From Symsagittifera roscoffensis (lineage: Eukaryota; Xenacoelomorpha; Acoela; Convolutidae), in the NCBI RefSeq assembly GCF_963678635.1, contig NC_087065.1, forward strand, positions 17,809,623 through 17,873,622: 64,000 nucleotides of DNA, written 5' to 3'. The notes beneath the pieces are model-generated. The model saw nothing but the letters and a program-made list of their open reading frames with translations, was not told where the DNA came from and made no database searches. Below, one piece after another: positions 13,301-22,700 of the stretch. A program made the translations under genes and the position numbers. The stretch's first letter is position 1; the number at the start of each line of letters is the position of its first letter.

Positions 13301-13905
13301 CATTCGTTCCCCTCTGCTATTAGGATCAAGACCGCGTACACGAATTGTAGGGCGGGTGGCATATTCGCGTATCCAGGGGATGTGGTGAACACCACCTTCG
13401 TCTTGGATCCAAATCTCGAGACAACATTCTCTTGCCTTTCATTCATCGCTGCAAACAACGCGTGAATGGCTTCCCATATCTTCCTCGATGTCGGAATTTC
13501 ATTGCCCTTCAGCTGCTCAAGAAGTCCCATCGCGTGCAGGTGATCATTCATTCCTGCAAACAATAGCAGCTCAGGCTCACAGGGCATCTCCGACTTTATT
13601 GCCACCACCAGAGTTAACATCTGGTTTAATTCAGCTCCTGGCAAAGAGTATATCAGAGTCTCCGGCCAGAACAACTTAGGAGACGTCCCTTCGAAGTCTG
13701 ATCCCGCCACAATGACTACTCTCGCAGCAGCTGGATCTGCTCTATCATAAACTGCCAAGGTTTTGGCCAGCTGGGTGCTCCCACAGGGCTTACCGTACCT
13801 GGGATCTTCCGCCAATTTCAAGCCTTCGTAAGCGGCATCTGGCAATTCCATTCCCCCCGGATTGAGCAGCTTGTCCACCACCTTCAACTGTGCCGGGGTC
13901 GCCAA
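7339..13905 (-). CDS. Giant-element ORF3, 2,188-residue protein of unknown function
   Basis: The large open frame is intact but I recognise no family over its full length. It has no ATG near its beginning: the codon at 13905 is TTG, and the frame is open without ATG back to the TAA that ends ORF2 at 13984-13986, in the same frame. The first ATG comes about 18 codons further in. The N-terminal 270 residues look like a diverged SGNH-type fold: a strand VVIVAGSD (about 63-70), then GMND (about 117-120), resembling GDS and GTND with changed residues. Other visible features are an acidic/Pro-rich linker (about 890-960), a basic KTRKRKR nuclear-signal-like cluster (about 1147), a cysteine cluster C-x4-C-x7-C-x4-C (about 1658-1680), a CPCHC run, and near the C-terminus IVISSDDEEE, a typical SUMO-interacting motif. 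It occupies the position of an envelope gene but shows no signal peptide or clear membrane anchor. Likely expression is by readthrough or splicing (inference). Confidence 0.85.
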   Translation of the reverse strand: MATPAQLKVVDKLLNPGGMELPDAAYEGLKLAEDPRYGKPCGSTQLAKTLAVYDRADPAAARVVIVAGSDFEGTSPKLFWPETLIYSLPGAELNQMLTLVVAIKSEMPCEPELLLFAGMNDHLHAMGLLEQLKGNEIPTSRKIWEAIHALFAAMNERQENVVSRFGSKTKVVFTTSPGYANMPPALQFVYAVLILIAEGNEWRILMAAPNRELEPSNLRLRKSELAAAWADISHALRGFYGLADILIVLDEVLLLEISNFARQLKFSPVIRDDHPAISQLTARLWFRSMDVKITNSTSKSRGHSNERRNVAETEKQLESMKYRLTQENGWWPFLTPRLENATNKTREEAPPLVKQVWSFLEKQLELAETRDMTVARFVSAANEVTIGGFWREHAKGELRTRRDYEVLKFLSPCWEKEFMAGMFGTTATIFGAFVQEILGMPISLLLALYLVYPRYLFNMGPAYMFSRGVETLRVDGYLALLLLTHGELVLFHRLMEYGEPLSMGRVHSSIETSSYKCAAGLKTLLVQYLMMQNRHMTGEDENPTSREEWKKTNRGMPLLTDLCLAMMSDPMGIIRGLEEVVTCIYGPAVTYAFPDPLVTTYRHSVTHLSLISILDGTALNWCQQEVLRGRMSNTVLFGKVKDAELIVYNFRGQMQCRMGGKREGPIEMYPKFWNLNPLTADGREILRIPAWKECFALVKRELETIMEKEILPATMPEFPIVRRMTLGMNSPLVVPSIMARMTTEEMQKDFTDGWDPLFIGYTAAVYFHTSEAKVNSWTTRAKKMRGSQPPGYEVRKVLRALEQEGLENMLPIWDDGRMIVMEGHVALVDDMKFATRKYRAPYGLEQVEVRQEGKELDAAGQLHVALTEYKKLDPTTPSPLSVDTPGDKRSGPVEDRFKKILERRRHESEEESMDETLSEAGEDMEVGNTPEPGPSGEELTTQELLKDLSEENWADTATPPLNPSPRKNLELPLANETFNMGMILLSSEERERNTFEGNRDIFLGSLKNDAWQEFLEEFNQEVGSETTLDKFKEELWDTVVRFGEPLLIGTGLDEKARKELLSKLVELRNSRSKTREEKCEDSSTLKQKTVDKIVNDIKRHKIGTSNMIKSTNILKARAGGRQELEGLEVDREVESVMIATTPSSRDVKTRKRKREVEGLGSPSVDAVSEGNLRETAPMVLARCKTAAYKSSSELRRPLEVEREIEVSTSSTSEEDFKPQKINVKRGSTNGQTWEVDVGKEWISKAHQATGKRVTSDPLERNKTRNTSRTWWVALETLKEMEDCLKKLDSGVARKRRNWATQQKAEVNKIEVANQLKRSWQNLLKDHFEEAMRTSSSAPPLMANPFVRTAGQLMFTWSLVGIELETLTSYDRLKLGSKKLDVYQALMQHVARDNSGLSLARRKDATCFLRWIMSMMSDSTILTCHQRASGSKTVEKRVSTIILNVYQSTGIEKEDGSRLSLENHRKLDEVRRFYNKKFEEEHDVHRNLASSEQYSRPSEKGGNQYVSGVMGIAYNPFLDSETGGAHRNHEVAELLKFWTERIMEIDAVEKEGPSLGLILEKTPEVVSIPRSNKRVEVNMGDGNGLLTTNLGVVWKLLRSSWCPHPHASLIEETTERVRLAPTEDEDLAKLSVLHKLISPQMQEPSERTNKPGSAKKLEPGSCLDSTCGNGEHTCDGRSCVRILSFQKEDLVTWFEDITERERSEVQIVAECYARTTVNIATALGFFSRMCSLQSLERIESEHHWVTALSVESWPGVLQVTQKHIRSWKVGLEAEMGFPMSEAYGLPLNAKSLIGSMMANLCGSHYPLHMAMVEASSQRVVVDKAFSVPKCVRLARISHHSHKLLRKIRGTVPKELRDDLSEIWGEELLKLERENTSDHERQNVIGKPVGSAPNLEDNDTMHEKMMELEPLLEASGERNLRSIEITHGECPCHCLAQAVWYPDHKNLCLVWDMEEIRSIGLPDHREKVTLLVVSTMLALRWIEENITKYREAGTPTAESVYAIDYSRRLELFETACKVFAIPTEVRHVWSRLRYFPWFRATLTSWLYMTTKDHMRKHQKEYRQFQAEIGPEAFKRPLLTHRNAITTGWKRVGKMSRDNTKARESILEEDLAKNVSLSLHNSFCLNRESRVKALHNQAKRLQEQREWMRSYEQLKAWEEIVISSDDEEELLRQFAVSSTSGCSTSKAKSAR

Positions 13906-13983
13906 CCTGATCCTGGCGATGCTCGTTCGGTGTTTGGGGGGATCTGCTATGAGTCCAGGACTCCCCAGCAGCTTGAGAGGTCT

Positions 13984-13986
13984 TTA
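13984..13986 (-). other. Single in-frame TAA between ORF2 and ORF3
   Basis: ORF2 ends P-I-N-TAA, and the next 26 codons plus ORF3 continue in exactly the same frame (13983 to 13905 is 26 codons). The stop is followed by AGA. Removing this one codon from consideration, the frame is open from 16224 to 7339. It could be a programmed readthrough site, a recent nonsense mutation in this copy, or a sequencing error. Confidence 0.9.
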
Positions 13987-16224
13987 GTTAATGGGTCCCA
14001 TGATCGCTTTTGTGGGAATTCCGGTCAGATCCGCGGTCTCCATCAATTTTGTTCTCGAGAAGTGCGCCTCATGAGCTTTCAACCAGTCCACGCAATGATG
14101 TCTGTTCAAGTCTTCGTGCGACACTCGTTCAATACCCAGAGTCTCCGCCAATTCTTGCCTGCATTCCAAACCCTCTAGGTCCAGTCCTTTCACCTTCTCA
14201 AGATATCTCAAGCGAGCGGTCTCCATAGACCTCTTTTCCCGCTTGCTCTCTGCCACTACCACTGAGGACATCGCCGAGCCTGGAGGTGTTGATGACGTCA
14301 GCTCCTCAGATTCCATTGGCGTGGCACTCTGCAATCGGGTCTGGATGCTCCTCGAACCGTCTCTAGCGTCAACTCTCGTTCCCAAGCGACCAGACAAGGC
14401 CCTTGAGGCAAGGAATGGTGGATTCGGAGGTGGTCCTAATGTGAATTGGGCTGTCTCTAGCAGATCCGACTCCAGCGTGTTTATGTGTTCCTGGAAGACG
14501 TCATTCAGCCACTCCGCTCCCCTTGGCCTATCGAAATGGATTCCATCATTGGAGGTGTCTTCAGGGAATCCCTTTTTCTCCATGCGCTCCGCTACGTCCA
14601 ACAGTCTGACAGGAAGCACACTCTTCCGGTGTATGTCTCGGATCACCTTGTTTAGGTTCCGCACCTTCTCGTTCATCTCCAAGGCGTGCTGATCAAACAT
14701 CATGTTGTAGGGGACCGTACATATTGTCAGCAGGATGGGGTCCATCTGGATCCTCAGCTCCTCAAGAAGGCAGCTCATCTTGTCGTACAGCCTCGTTATT
14801 TTCCTCGCTTCTCCCCTTGACACATCGTTGGTCCCGATCATCAGGGTCACCGTATATACTTTAGTCATCCCTAGCATGTCCAGGGTTGCCAACATCTGTG
14901 GCGTGGCAGCTCCAGCGAAACTCAAGATTCCTGTCTGCCAATGCGACTGGATCCGGGTCAACACCCGCACCAGGCTGTCCCCTATGATTAGGTGAACTGC
15001 ACCCTCTGGCACACGAGGTGGCGCGAGATACTCCACCCAGGCTGCATCATGGAAGCAGTCCCTCCTGGCTCCCTGTTCCGCACTCCAATCCAGTCGATTG
15101 TGCCTGTGGTACCTTCCCTCTGTATTTTTCTTATAGCTCGAGATCACGACGCTCCTGACCGGCTGTTCCCTCCAAGTTGGGGGAAGCTCCGGTCTTGCCG
15201 ATCTTTCACGGTTTTTCTGTTGTAATTTCTCGCCTAGCTCTTTCAGGCGCGATGAGCCGCCACTCACCTGACTGTCGCTCGAGGTCGAGGTAGGGGTATA
15301 TCCCGGCAGCACCACATCCATTATCGGACGTACAGGTTGTGTCTCTAGGCCCCGCAAGGAAGGCGTCGCGTCATTCGGTATCCAGACCTCCAACCCTTCA
15401 CTCATGTGTTCTCTGGCCTCGCGGTCAAGGTTGAACCGTCCTCTTGCCCTGGGAGCTTCATCCACCTCCATGCGCGACTCTGGCCTCGAGCTGGTCACCA
15501 CTCGCTCCTTCGGCCTGGCTCCCTTCTGTGCGTCAAGCTCACGTTGTCGCTGTTCTATTCTCTCCAACTCCGACTTCAGTTGATCACGATTCGCGGCGCT
15601 CTCCCGCACCCTTAGTTCCTGCTGATGTTCAACTTTTAGCACCTCAAATAACCTCAGAGTGTGATCTCGCTCGTTGACTGCCTGGTCTCTCTCCAGCTGA
15701 ATCTTCTCCCGATCCAGCTTCGCCTGATCCCGATCGAGGTTTGCCTTGTTCCTTTCCTTCTGCGCCTTCTCGAGCTCTTTCTTTAGAACACCCAGGTCCG
15801 GATATGCCTCGGTCGTCTGTTGCGCTCGCGTCATCGACGGCACCCTACTCGAGCCCTGGCTTGTAGATCTTCCTGTTGGCCTAGCCGGTAGTGGGAACTC
15901 CCCTGCGCCATATTCAGTGTTGTTACTCAGGCCAGGATTCCTCGCCAAGTCAAAGCCCCTTACTCCTCCATCCACGTTCCAAGACAACCACCTGGTCTGT
16001 TCTTGGTTTGATATACCCTCGGTGGTGTACCCGATCATCAAGACAGCCTCCGTTGCAGACTCCCTGCACTCACCCTGGTCTTCCAATTGGAGGATGGCAT
16101 TCAGCATTACTGCCATTCTCTCGTCTATCTGGGTGTAGTCCAGGTCCCTCAGGCGTCTGTACAGCTCATCAAGAGTGGGCTTCTTCAGGGCCGCGGGCAT
16201 GGAATTCCAGAATTGGTCTGCCAT
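13984..16224 (-). CDS. Giant-element ORF2: coiled coil plus SGNH/GDSL hydrolase domain
   Basis: A 746-residue protein starting at the first ATG after a TTTTCAG acceptor 214 nt upstream; I see no other ATG in between. Residues about 145-240 form a strongly charged coiled coil with repeated L-D-R-x-K/Q and E-R-D motifs. Residues about 405-580 carry the SGNH hydrolase blocks: IIGDSL (about 413-418, nucleophile Ser), a Gly in SFAGAATP, MIGTND (about 461-467, Asn), and DGIHF (about 558-562, catalytic Asp and His). All four signature residues are present, so an esterase or lipase-like activity on an acyl substrate is expected from the family. The substrate is unknown. The C-terminal 160 residues are unassigned. 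SGNH domains are known in ORF1 of some non-LTR retrotransposons; here the domain lies downstream of gypsy pol. The frame continues into ORF3 after one TAA. Confidence 0.92.
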   Translation of the reverse strand: MADQFWNSMPAALKKPTLDELYRRLRDLDYTQIDERMAVMLNAILQLEDQGECRESATEAVLMIGYTTEGISNQEQTRWLSWNVDGGVRGFDLARNPGLSNNTEYGAGEFPLPARPTGRSTSQGSSRVPSMTRAQQTTEAYPDLGVLKKELEKAQKERNKANLDRDQAKLDREKIQLERDQAVNERDHTLRLFEVLKVEHQQELRVRESAANRDQLKSELERIEQRQRELDAQKGARPKERVVTSSRPESRMEVDEAPRARGRFNLDREAREHMSEGLEVWIPNDATPSLRGLETQPVRPIMDVVLPGYTPTSTSSDSQVSGGSSRLKELGEKLQQKNRERSARPELPPTWREQPVRSVVISSYKKNTEGRYHRHNRLDWSAEQGARRDCFHDAAWVEYLAPPRVPEGAVHLIIGDSLVRVLTRIQSHWQTGILSFAGAATPQMLATLDMLGMTKVYTVTLMIGTNDVSRGEARKITRLYDKMSCLLEELRIQMDPILLTICTVPYNMMFDQHALEMNEKVRNLNKVIRDIHRKSVLPVRLLDVAERMEKKGFPEDTSNDGIHFDRPRGAEWLNDVFQEHINTLESDLLETAQFTLGPPPNPPFLASRALSGRLGTRVDARDGSRSIQTRLQSATPMESEELTSSTPPGSAMSSVVVAESKREKRSMETARLRYLEKVKGLDLEGLECRQELAETLGIERVSHEDLNRHHCVDWLKAHEAHFSRTKLMETADLTGIPTKAIMGPIN

Positions 16225-16724
16225 TCTTCGTGACTTCGGGATGTATATAGGTATGTGTTAACCAGCTCAAGAATTACCCAACCGACTTAAGTATTACCCA
16301 ACTCAAGAATTCTCTAGAAACGTTCCCTTGCAAATACTTGCTGTAGGTGCGGATTATTGCGAGTTCAATCAAGATTTCCCTTTCTGTTTCTCGCTTCGAG
16401 TATAGTTGGATTTTCAACTTTGTTTTTCAAACTTGATCTGAAAACAGAAAGCATATTAAAACTTCACATGTCATGTTCCTAACCTAGAGGCCCCCCTTCT
16501 ACCAGTATGGTTAAAATTTTATCATTCTCATATCACTTAAAACAATTCAATTGGAATTTCCTTAAAAGCATGCAGATTCATTTTATGTTTTAGCACCGTT
16601 AACTCGTTTTAAAATTTAATTGTCATGCCAATCACATCTTAAGATCCCTTTACCTGCGCCGCACCCCAGTACCTAACTCAAGACTCCTCCCTCACACCCG
16701 ACTCGATACCCCCATGTACCCGAC
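16225..16724 (-). other. pol-ORF2 spacer with a short tandem repeat
   Basis: A 500-bp non-coding gap between pol and ORF2. It contains a splice-acceptor-like site at 16438. At 16266-16313 it has a roughly 20-bp tandem repeat (plus strand: ctcaagaattacccaac, then cttaagtattacccaac, then ctcaagaattc). The part near 16670-16735 is pyrimidine-rich on the plus strand with more ACTCAAG and ACTCA motifs. Confidence 0.7.
16437..16448 (-). promoter_or_regulatory. Candidate 3' splice site upstream of ORF2
   Basis: The sense strand reads CTGTTTTCAG then ATCAAG, matching the nematode consensus TTTTCAG followed by a purine. ORF2's ATG is the first ATG after it. It could join to a leader donor (env-like subgenomic mRNA) or accept a spliced leader. 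Confidence 0.55.
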
Positions 16725-19700
16725 TCAGGCGATGCTCAAGTAGTACTTCTTATGAAGATACACCATTATCTCAGTTTCTGCAAAGACCACATGTAGGATA
16801 GCGTACAATTCCCTCGGGCTCAGTTTGCCCCTGTTTGGGTCATACACCGGCATTGAGACCTCTGTTATCCCTCTTTCAATCATGAAGTCTCGTAATCTTG
16901 TTAGTGCCAATATCACGTGTTCGGGATCGATTGTGTTCCTGTCATTGACCCTCGTTACTAGGAAGCACAGATATTTGCCCGGAACTTGTGCCACTGACGG
17001 TGGAAGCGCTGCCATGCCTACCAGTCCTGGTCTCTGTCTGAACAGAAACTCTACATTCTGGTACTCTCTTTTCAAATCAGCTTCTAATCTTGATTTGAAA
17101 CTCATGTCCGCCGTGATGCAGATCGCGCTGGTCCTGTTTGACAGGATGAAGTCGCTGTCCGTTATCATGATGTTCTCCGAGTATTCATTGGGTATTTCGA
17201 ATTTTGTTTTGAAATTCCGACCTATAGTAGGCTCTGGCTCTTCTTCCTCCAGTTCCAATTCGCTCGTTTCTCTCACTTCCTTGAGCTTCTTTATCATCAA
17301 ATTTTCGGTGTGGGTAAGTCCTACCCCCACTCCCCGGACAAAAATATTTATCGACGTCCCCGTCGATGTTGTCGGGTCTGAATTGTCCTGAGGAATGTCC
17401 AGTGGCCTGTCTGTTGCCGTCCATCCGAAAAGAGGGTCCTCTGTCTTCATGTAATTTGCTGCTGATACATCGACTTGCTGAATGCTTTGTCCTTCTTGGC
17501 TCTCGTCTTTGACATCACGCATCCACTCTAGAATCCTCAAGTTCGTGTTCTCCCTCCTCTCTATCTCACTCTGTTCGAGATCCGTTTCTAATTCTGGCGT
17601 CGAGTAATCATCCTGCGGATAATGACCACCATCGTCAATGACCTGCCATTCCTCTCCGGCTTCCAGTTCGCCTGCCTTCAGTAATTCCTCGCCCAATTTG
17701 TCTGGCTGTATCTTATCGATCAAGAAGTCATCCCCGTACCTGTTGTACCTCATGCCGGTGCGTTTACGATTGCCAGTCCTGGTTTCCGGTGGTGTTGGTC
17801 GATCCGGCTCCATCCACTTCGGCACCTCGTCTTGCTCCGGGTCGTTCCAGTCTTCTTCTACAAATGATCCTGCATCAGACTCCACTCCTATCTTTTCATT
17901 GTCGTCCAAACTCAAGTTCTCATTACCATCATTTTTCTCTCTAGTGCCTTTCTCATTCACTTCACACGCTGGCTCTACCACCAGGTACTCAAGACCCTCC
18001 ATGTCCTTCGGTATGCACCAATCCTCTGGGGACGGGACATGAGGCTTCAGATTTTCGTAATGTGCTGCTCGCCCAGTACTCAAGCGGTAGAACCGTCCTT
18101 GTTGATGTACTTCCGTTATCATGAACGGTCCTCTCCACTTCTTGAGTAGTTTCTTTGTTTCCTTGGGCGGTATGACATTTTGGAAGACCCACACGTACTG
18201 GCCCACTTCGTATGGCTTTGCTTGTAAAAATTTTTCGTCATACTTCTTGCGTTGCCTCATTTGCGCTTGCGCCGTATTCCTCCTACACAGCTCGTTTAGC
18301 TCTTGTTGTCTTTTGATCGCTTCCTTCACATATGCTTGAGGCGACGTCCTCTTCCCCTCGTATTCCGGGTAGAAGAACGTCAGAGGCATTGCTCTCTCCC
18401 TGCCCGTCAACATCATGAAAGGACTGATGCCCGTCGTTGAGTGCTGAGTACTGTTATAGGCTCCTACTACCTGTGGCAGGTATTTGTCCCAGTCTGTCAT
18501 GTATCTTGAGCAGTACACCCTTAACATGTTGACCAGTGTCCTGTTCTGTCTCTCCACCAACCCATTGGTCTGTGGATGATAGGTCGTCGAGTGTGCTTGA
18601 GCAATATGCGATCTCTTCATCAATTCTTTTGTTAAGTCCCCCACAAAAGCTTTGCCGTTGTCCGACTGGAAAGTCATTGGACAACCATACCGCGATATCC
18701 AATGCGTTATCAGATGATCACATGTCTCCTCGGCCGAGGCTGTTTGGCATGGGACCGCTTCCGCCAACTTTGTGAAGTGATCTATTATAACCAGTATCTG
18801 GTTATAACCCGACTCCGTCATGCAGATTTTCTGATGGTCTATCTGCACCACTTCATTGAATTCCGAACTCTCGACAGACTTGAGGGGAAACTTCATCTTC
18901 CTTGGGTCTTTTACCTGAAGGCATGCTAGGCAGGCATTCACCCATCTCTCGCAAGCTTTTCTCATTCCCGGCCAATCAAACCTGTGAAGTATCCTTTGTT
19001 GCACTTTGTCTATCCCCTGGTGGCCCATCTGGTCGTGTGATCTGAAAAGCACCTCCGTCTGGTACAATTGTGGTAGTATGATGAGGTTGTGTTTGTGTAA
19101 TATCTTTTCCTCATCTCTCCTCTTGCACGCTACCACCCCATCAGCTGTGTGATAAAGTAAGTCTTTCTTTTCTTTGTAGAACTGGCTCAAGATCTTGTAG
19201 CTGTCTTCCTCAAGTTCCCCCTTCTCCTTGACCCCCGACTGGATCCATTTGGAGAGGTTACTTGTCATTTTGTCATTCTTCTGGGCTCTTATTAGGTCTG
19301 ACAGCCTATATCTTGCCTTGACATGCTCCTTTAGCGCCATGATTTGTCCATTCATCTCACCAGGGTTGTGGATGTCATCACTCAGTTTCAAGCATATCAT
19401 CCTTTTCACGATTTTCATATCATCTTCTGGCACCAGATTCGTTCTGATGTTTGAGTTGCATGATAGTTCCCTGAATGGTTTCCTTGCAACCGCAATTTTC
19501 TCAAGTTCCTCACCACCTCGCATCTCCTGTATGTCCATGTTGTATGTTCCTGAAGATGGATCCGTCTGTAACTCCCTGTCGTGGTGCCTTGTCTTCTCTT
19601 CCGCCAATATCATGCACAGACTGTCTTGGTTTTCGCTGCTCTCATCCGAGTCTTCATCCCATCCTTCACGCTCCCCGGACAATTTTCCTTCTCCGGTTCC

Positions 19701-22700
19701 TTCTTCCGTGAACCTGGAACACTCCCCGGACTCTTGACCTAGTCCCAGGTGTTCAGTATCTTCTTTGAACGTCACTTTCTTTTTCCTAACCTTGGTCTGC
19801 TCCAGAATGTCTTCGGGGATTTTGTCAACTAGTGAGCGCACGACGTCTTTGCTGTCAGTGACGCTTCCTCTTGATGAGTCAGTATCGTTCACTGTCTCTT
19901 TTCTCCGAAGTATAGTGAATTCCGGTTTCTCTTGACCCTTCTCTTGGATCACGGGCTTATCATCTGATAGTTTCTCGAGCAACCTCATTAAGTCATCATC
20001 TATCTGTGCAGTTCCTGCTTCCACCTGGTTAATATCATAGCCTTTTGCCTTGAGCGTCTCCTTCACGATCTTCGACTTGAGTATAATCTCAATCGGAATC
20101 CCCTTGCTCTTCTTCAAGATGGTCTTCTCTGGAGGCTCTTTAGGCAATTCAGGATGATCTTCTATCGGTTTGCCTGACTTGTCCAGCCATCTCGTGAGTG
20201 GAAGGCTGTCGTACGTTTCCTTGTCCATGAATGAGAAGCCATCTTTGATTTCGGGTCTGTCTGCTTCTCTTTGCTCTTGTCTCTCATAGAACTCCGTCTT
20301 CTTACTCAAGCTGTCGGCATTCTGATGTTTATCTCGCGTTCTGTGCTCAATTATCATGTTGTATCCGTCTAGGCGAACTATCCACCTCCCAATGTAACTT
20401 TGGTCCATTGAGTACGTTTTCAGCCAGCTCAGTGCTCTGTTGTCGACTCGCAACTTGAATGGCTCACTGCCCAGGTATGCCTTGTATTTCTCGACAAAGG
20501 TAACCACCGCGAACATCTCTGCTTTCGGTGATCCGTACTTCATTTCCGTGTCACTCAGGACTTTGCTCCCGTACGCTATTGGTCTCAAGACTGTCTTCCC
20601 GTTCCACTCTTGTTCTTGGTGGAGAATTCCAGATATCGCTACTACCGACACGTCCGTATCCAGTACGTACATCCCCTTCTCTGTTGGCATCCCTAGTACT
20701 GGTGCCTCGCACAACTCTTTCTTTATTCTCTGGAATGACTCTTCTGCTGCGTTATTCCACGTAAACTTCTCGCCCTTGTGCCTCATTAACTGTTGCATCG
20801 GATAAACCTTGTCCGCATAGCTTTTGACGAATTCCCTATAGTAATTTGCAAAACCCAGGAAGCTCATCAACTGGTGTTCCGTCTTCGGTGACTTCCAGGT
20901 TAGGACTGCTTCCACGGCGTCTGGATCAGGTCTGATGCCGTGCTTGTCTACCATCCTGCCCAAGTATTTTATTGAGTCCTTGAGTATCTCGCACTTTGAT
21001 GGTTTACACTTTAGCCCCGATCTTTTCATGCACGCGAACACCTCGTCCAGTCTCTCAATGTGGTCTTCTAGTGTTGGCGTTGCTATTACCACGTCATCCA
21101 CGTAGCACATTACCAGATTGCCATACTTCTTTGTCACGCCTATCAGCGCGTGTGCCATCAATCGCTGAAACGTGGCTGTGGCATTGCAAAGTCCAAACGG
21201 CATCCGTTTCCACTGAAACAGACCCAACTCGCAGGCAAACCCTGTCTTGTCCCTGTCCTGCTTCCGTAGTGGTACCTGCCAAAAGGCCGAGCCTAAATCA
21301 AGAGTCGTAAAAAATTTTGCATCACCTAACTTCGAGAGGCTCTCATCAATCCTAGGTATGGGATAGGCATCCTTCACCGTGACGGAGTTCAGGTATCGAA
21401 AGTCACAACAAAACCTCAACTGGTCGCCTTTCTTTTTGGCCATCACTACTCCACACGCCCACGGTGACTTGGATGGTTCTATCATGTCATACTCTAGTAA
21501 CGTCTCGATTTCTTTTCTACACGCGTCCGATTTGTGTGGGGTCATTCGCCTCGCCCCCTCCCTGTGTGGTACCGCGTTTTCCTCAAGTTCTATCTCATGC
21601 TCAACGAAATTACAACACCCGATATCCGCCTTATGCCTCGAAAAAACTTCCTCGTTCCGCTCTAGTACGTCCTTGATGGCTTCGAGCTGTTCATTTTTCA
21701 GTTTGCCCCTCAAATGTTCAATCTCCGGCAGAACCGGTTTATCAGTTTGCGTTTCATCTAGTGTGGGTCGCTCTGGAAAGTTCGAACAGCTCGACAGCCC
21801 ATCATCCGTTTCTGACTTAAGTGATTTAATAAGACCTGAAGAATCTTTTATTTTCTGCAATCGTCTCAAGATACAAATTTTGTCCCTGTGATTGGGACAA
21901 TCAACAACTTCATTTTGTTTTGAGTTCTCAATTGTTTCATATCGAGTTTTAACCGGTAAAGCATATCCCAGTTTCCTCCCTCTCTGTATCGTGATCGGTA
22001 TATCAAGGGTATTCAACAAGACACTGACGCAGAGGCCGCTCTTCGTTATCGAAAATGATCTTCCTAAAACAGCAGCACTTTGACTATTAGGATTCGGAAC
22101 TATACACACTTGCTTGTTGTCACTTAGTTCATTGTAATTTTTCATCCTCAAACTTACGATTGCCGCTTCATTAGCTTTTAGCCTCACCCTCCTACTCAAG
22201 AATACCGATGCTTTGTTTTCATTTGCCATTATTAAATTTACCGGTTTGATTGCGTACCTCCTATCCGGGTTCCGTATCCTGAACATCGCGTTAATTAGAT
22301 CAATCGTTACGTCGAAATTCCTGATGAAGTCTCTGCCCAAAATGAATTGGTCAGATTCATCTAGGTTTTCTACCACGATAAAGCTCATCCACAGGTTACG
22401 TTCCCCCAAATTGAGGGCTATTATCGGCGTCCTGCCCAGCACCCGAAGGGCCCCTTTGTTTGCAGCTGACAGCCGTATTCTCGAGTCTATCAAGTCACCT
22501 TTGTCAAAGCCCATCCTCTCCCAAGTTTCGATTGGTATGACGCTCAAGACTGCTCCCGTGTCAAGCAACCCACGCAACTGAGTCTTTTTGCCACTTATAT
22601 CCAGCACGTGCCCTGTCACATCTGCCTCCGTCCCGATGTGCATTGCATCTTCTTCAAGCATGGCGCAGTGTCCAATCGATCTCACTTTCAATTCATCTTT

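Noticed and set aside
7339-13905. ORF3 as a retroviral envelope glycoprotein
   Set aside because: It has the right position, but there is no signal peptide, fusion peptide or C-terminal membrane anchor, and it is far too long.
18100-18150. Chromodomain after the integrase
   Set aside because: The GPF module is present, but the acidic sequence that follows lacks the aromatic cage pattern of chromodomains.
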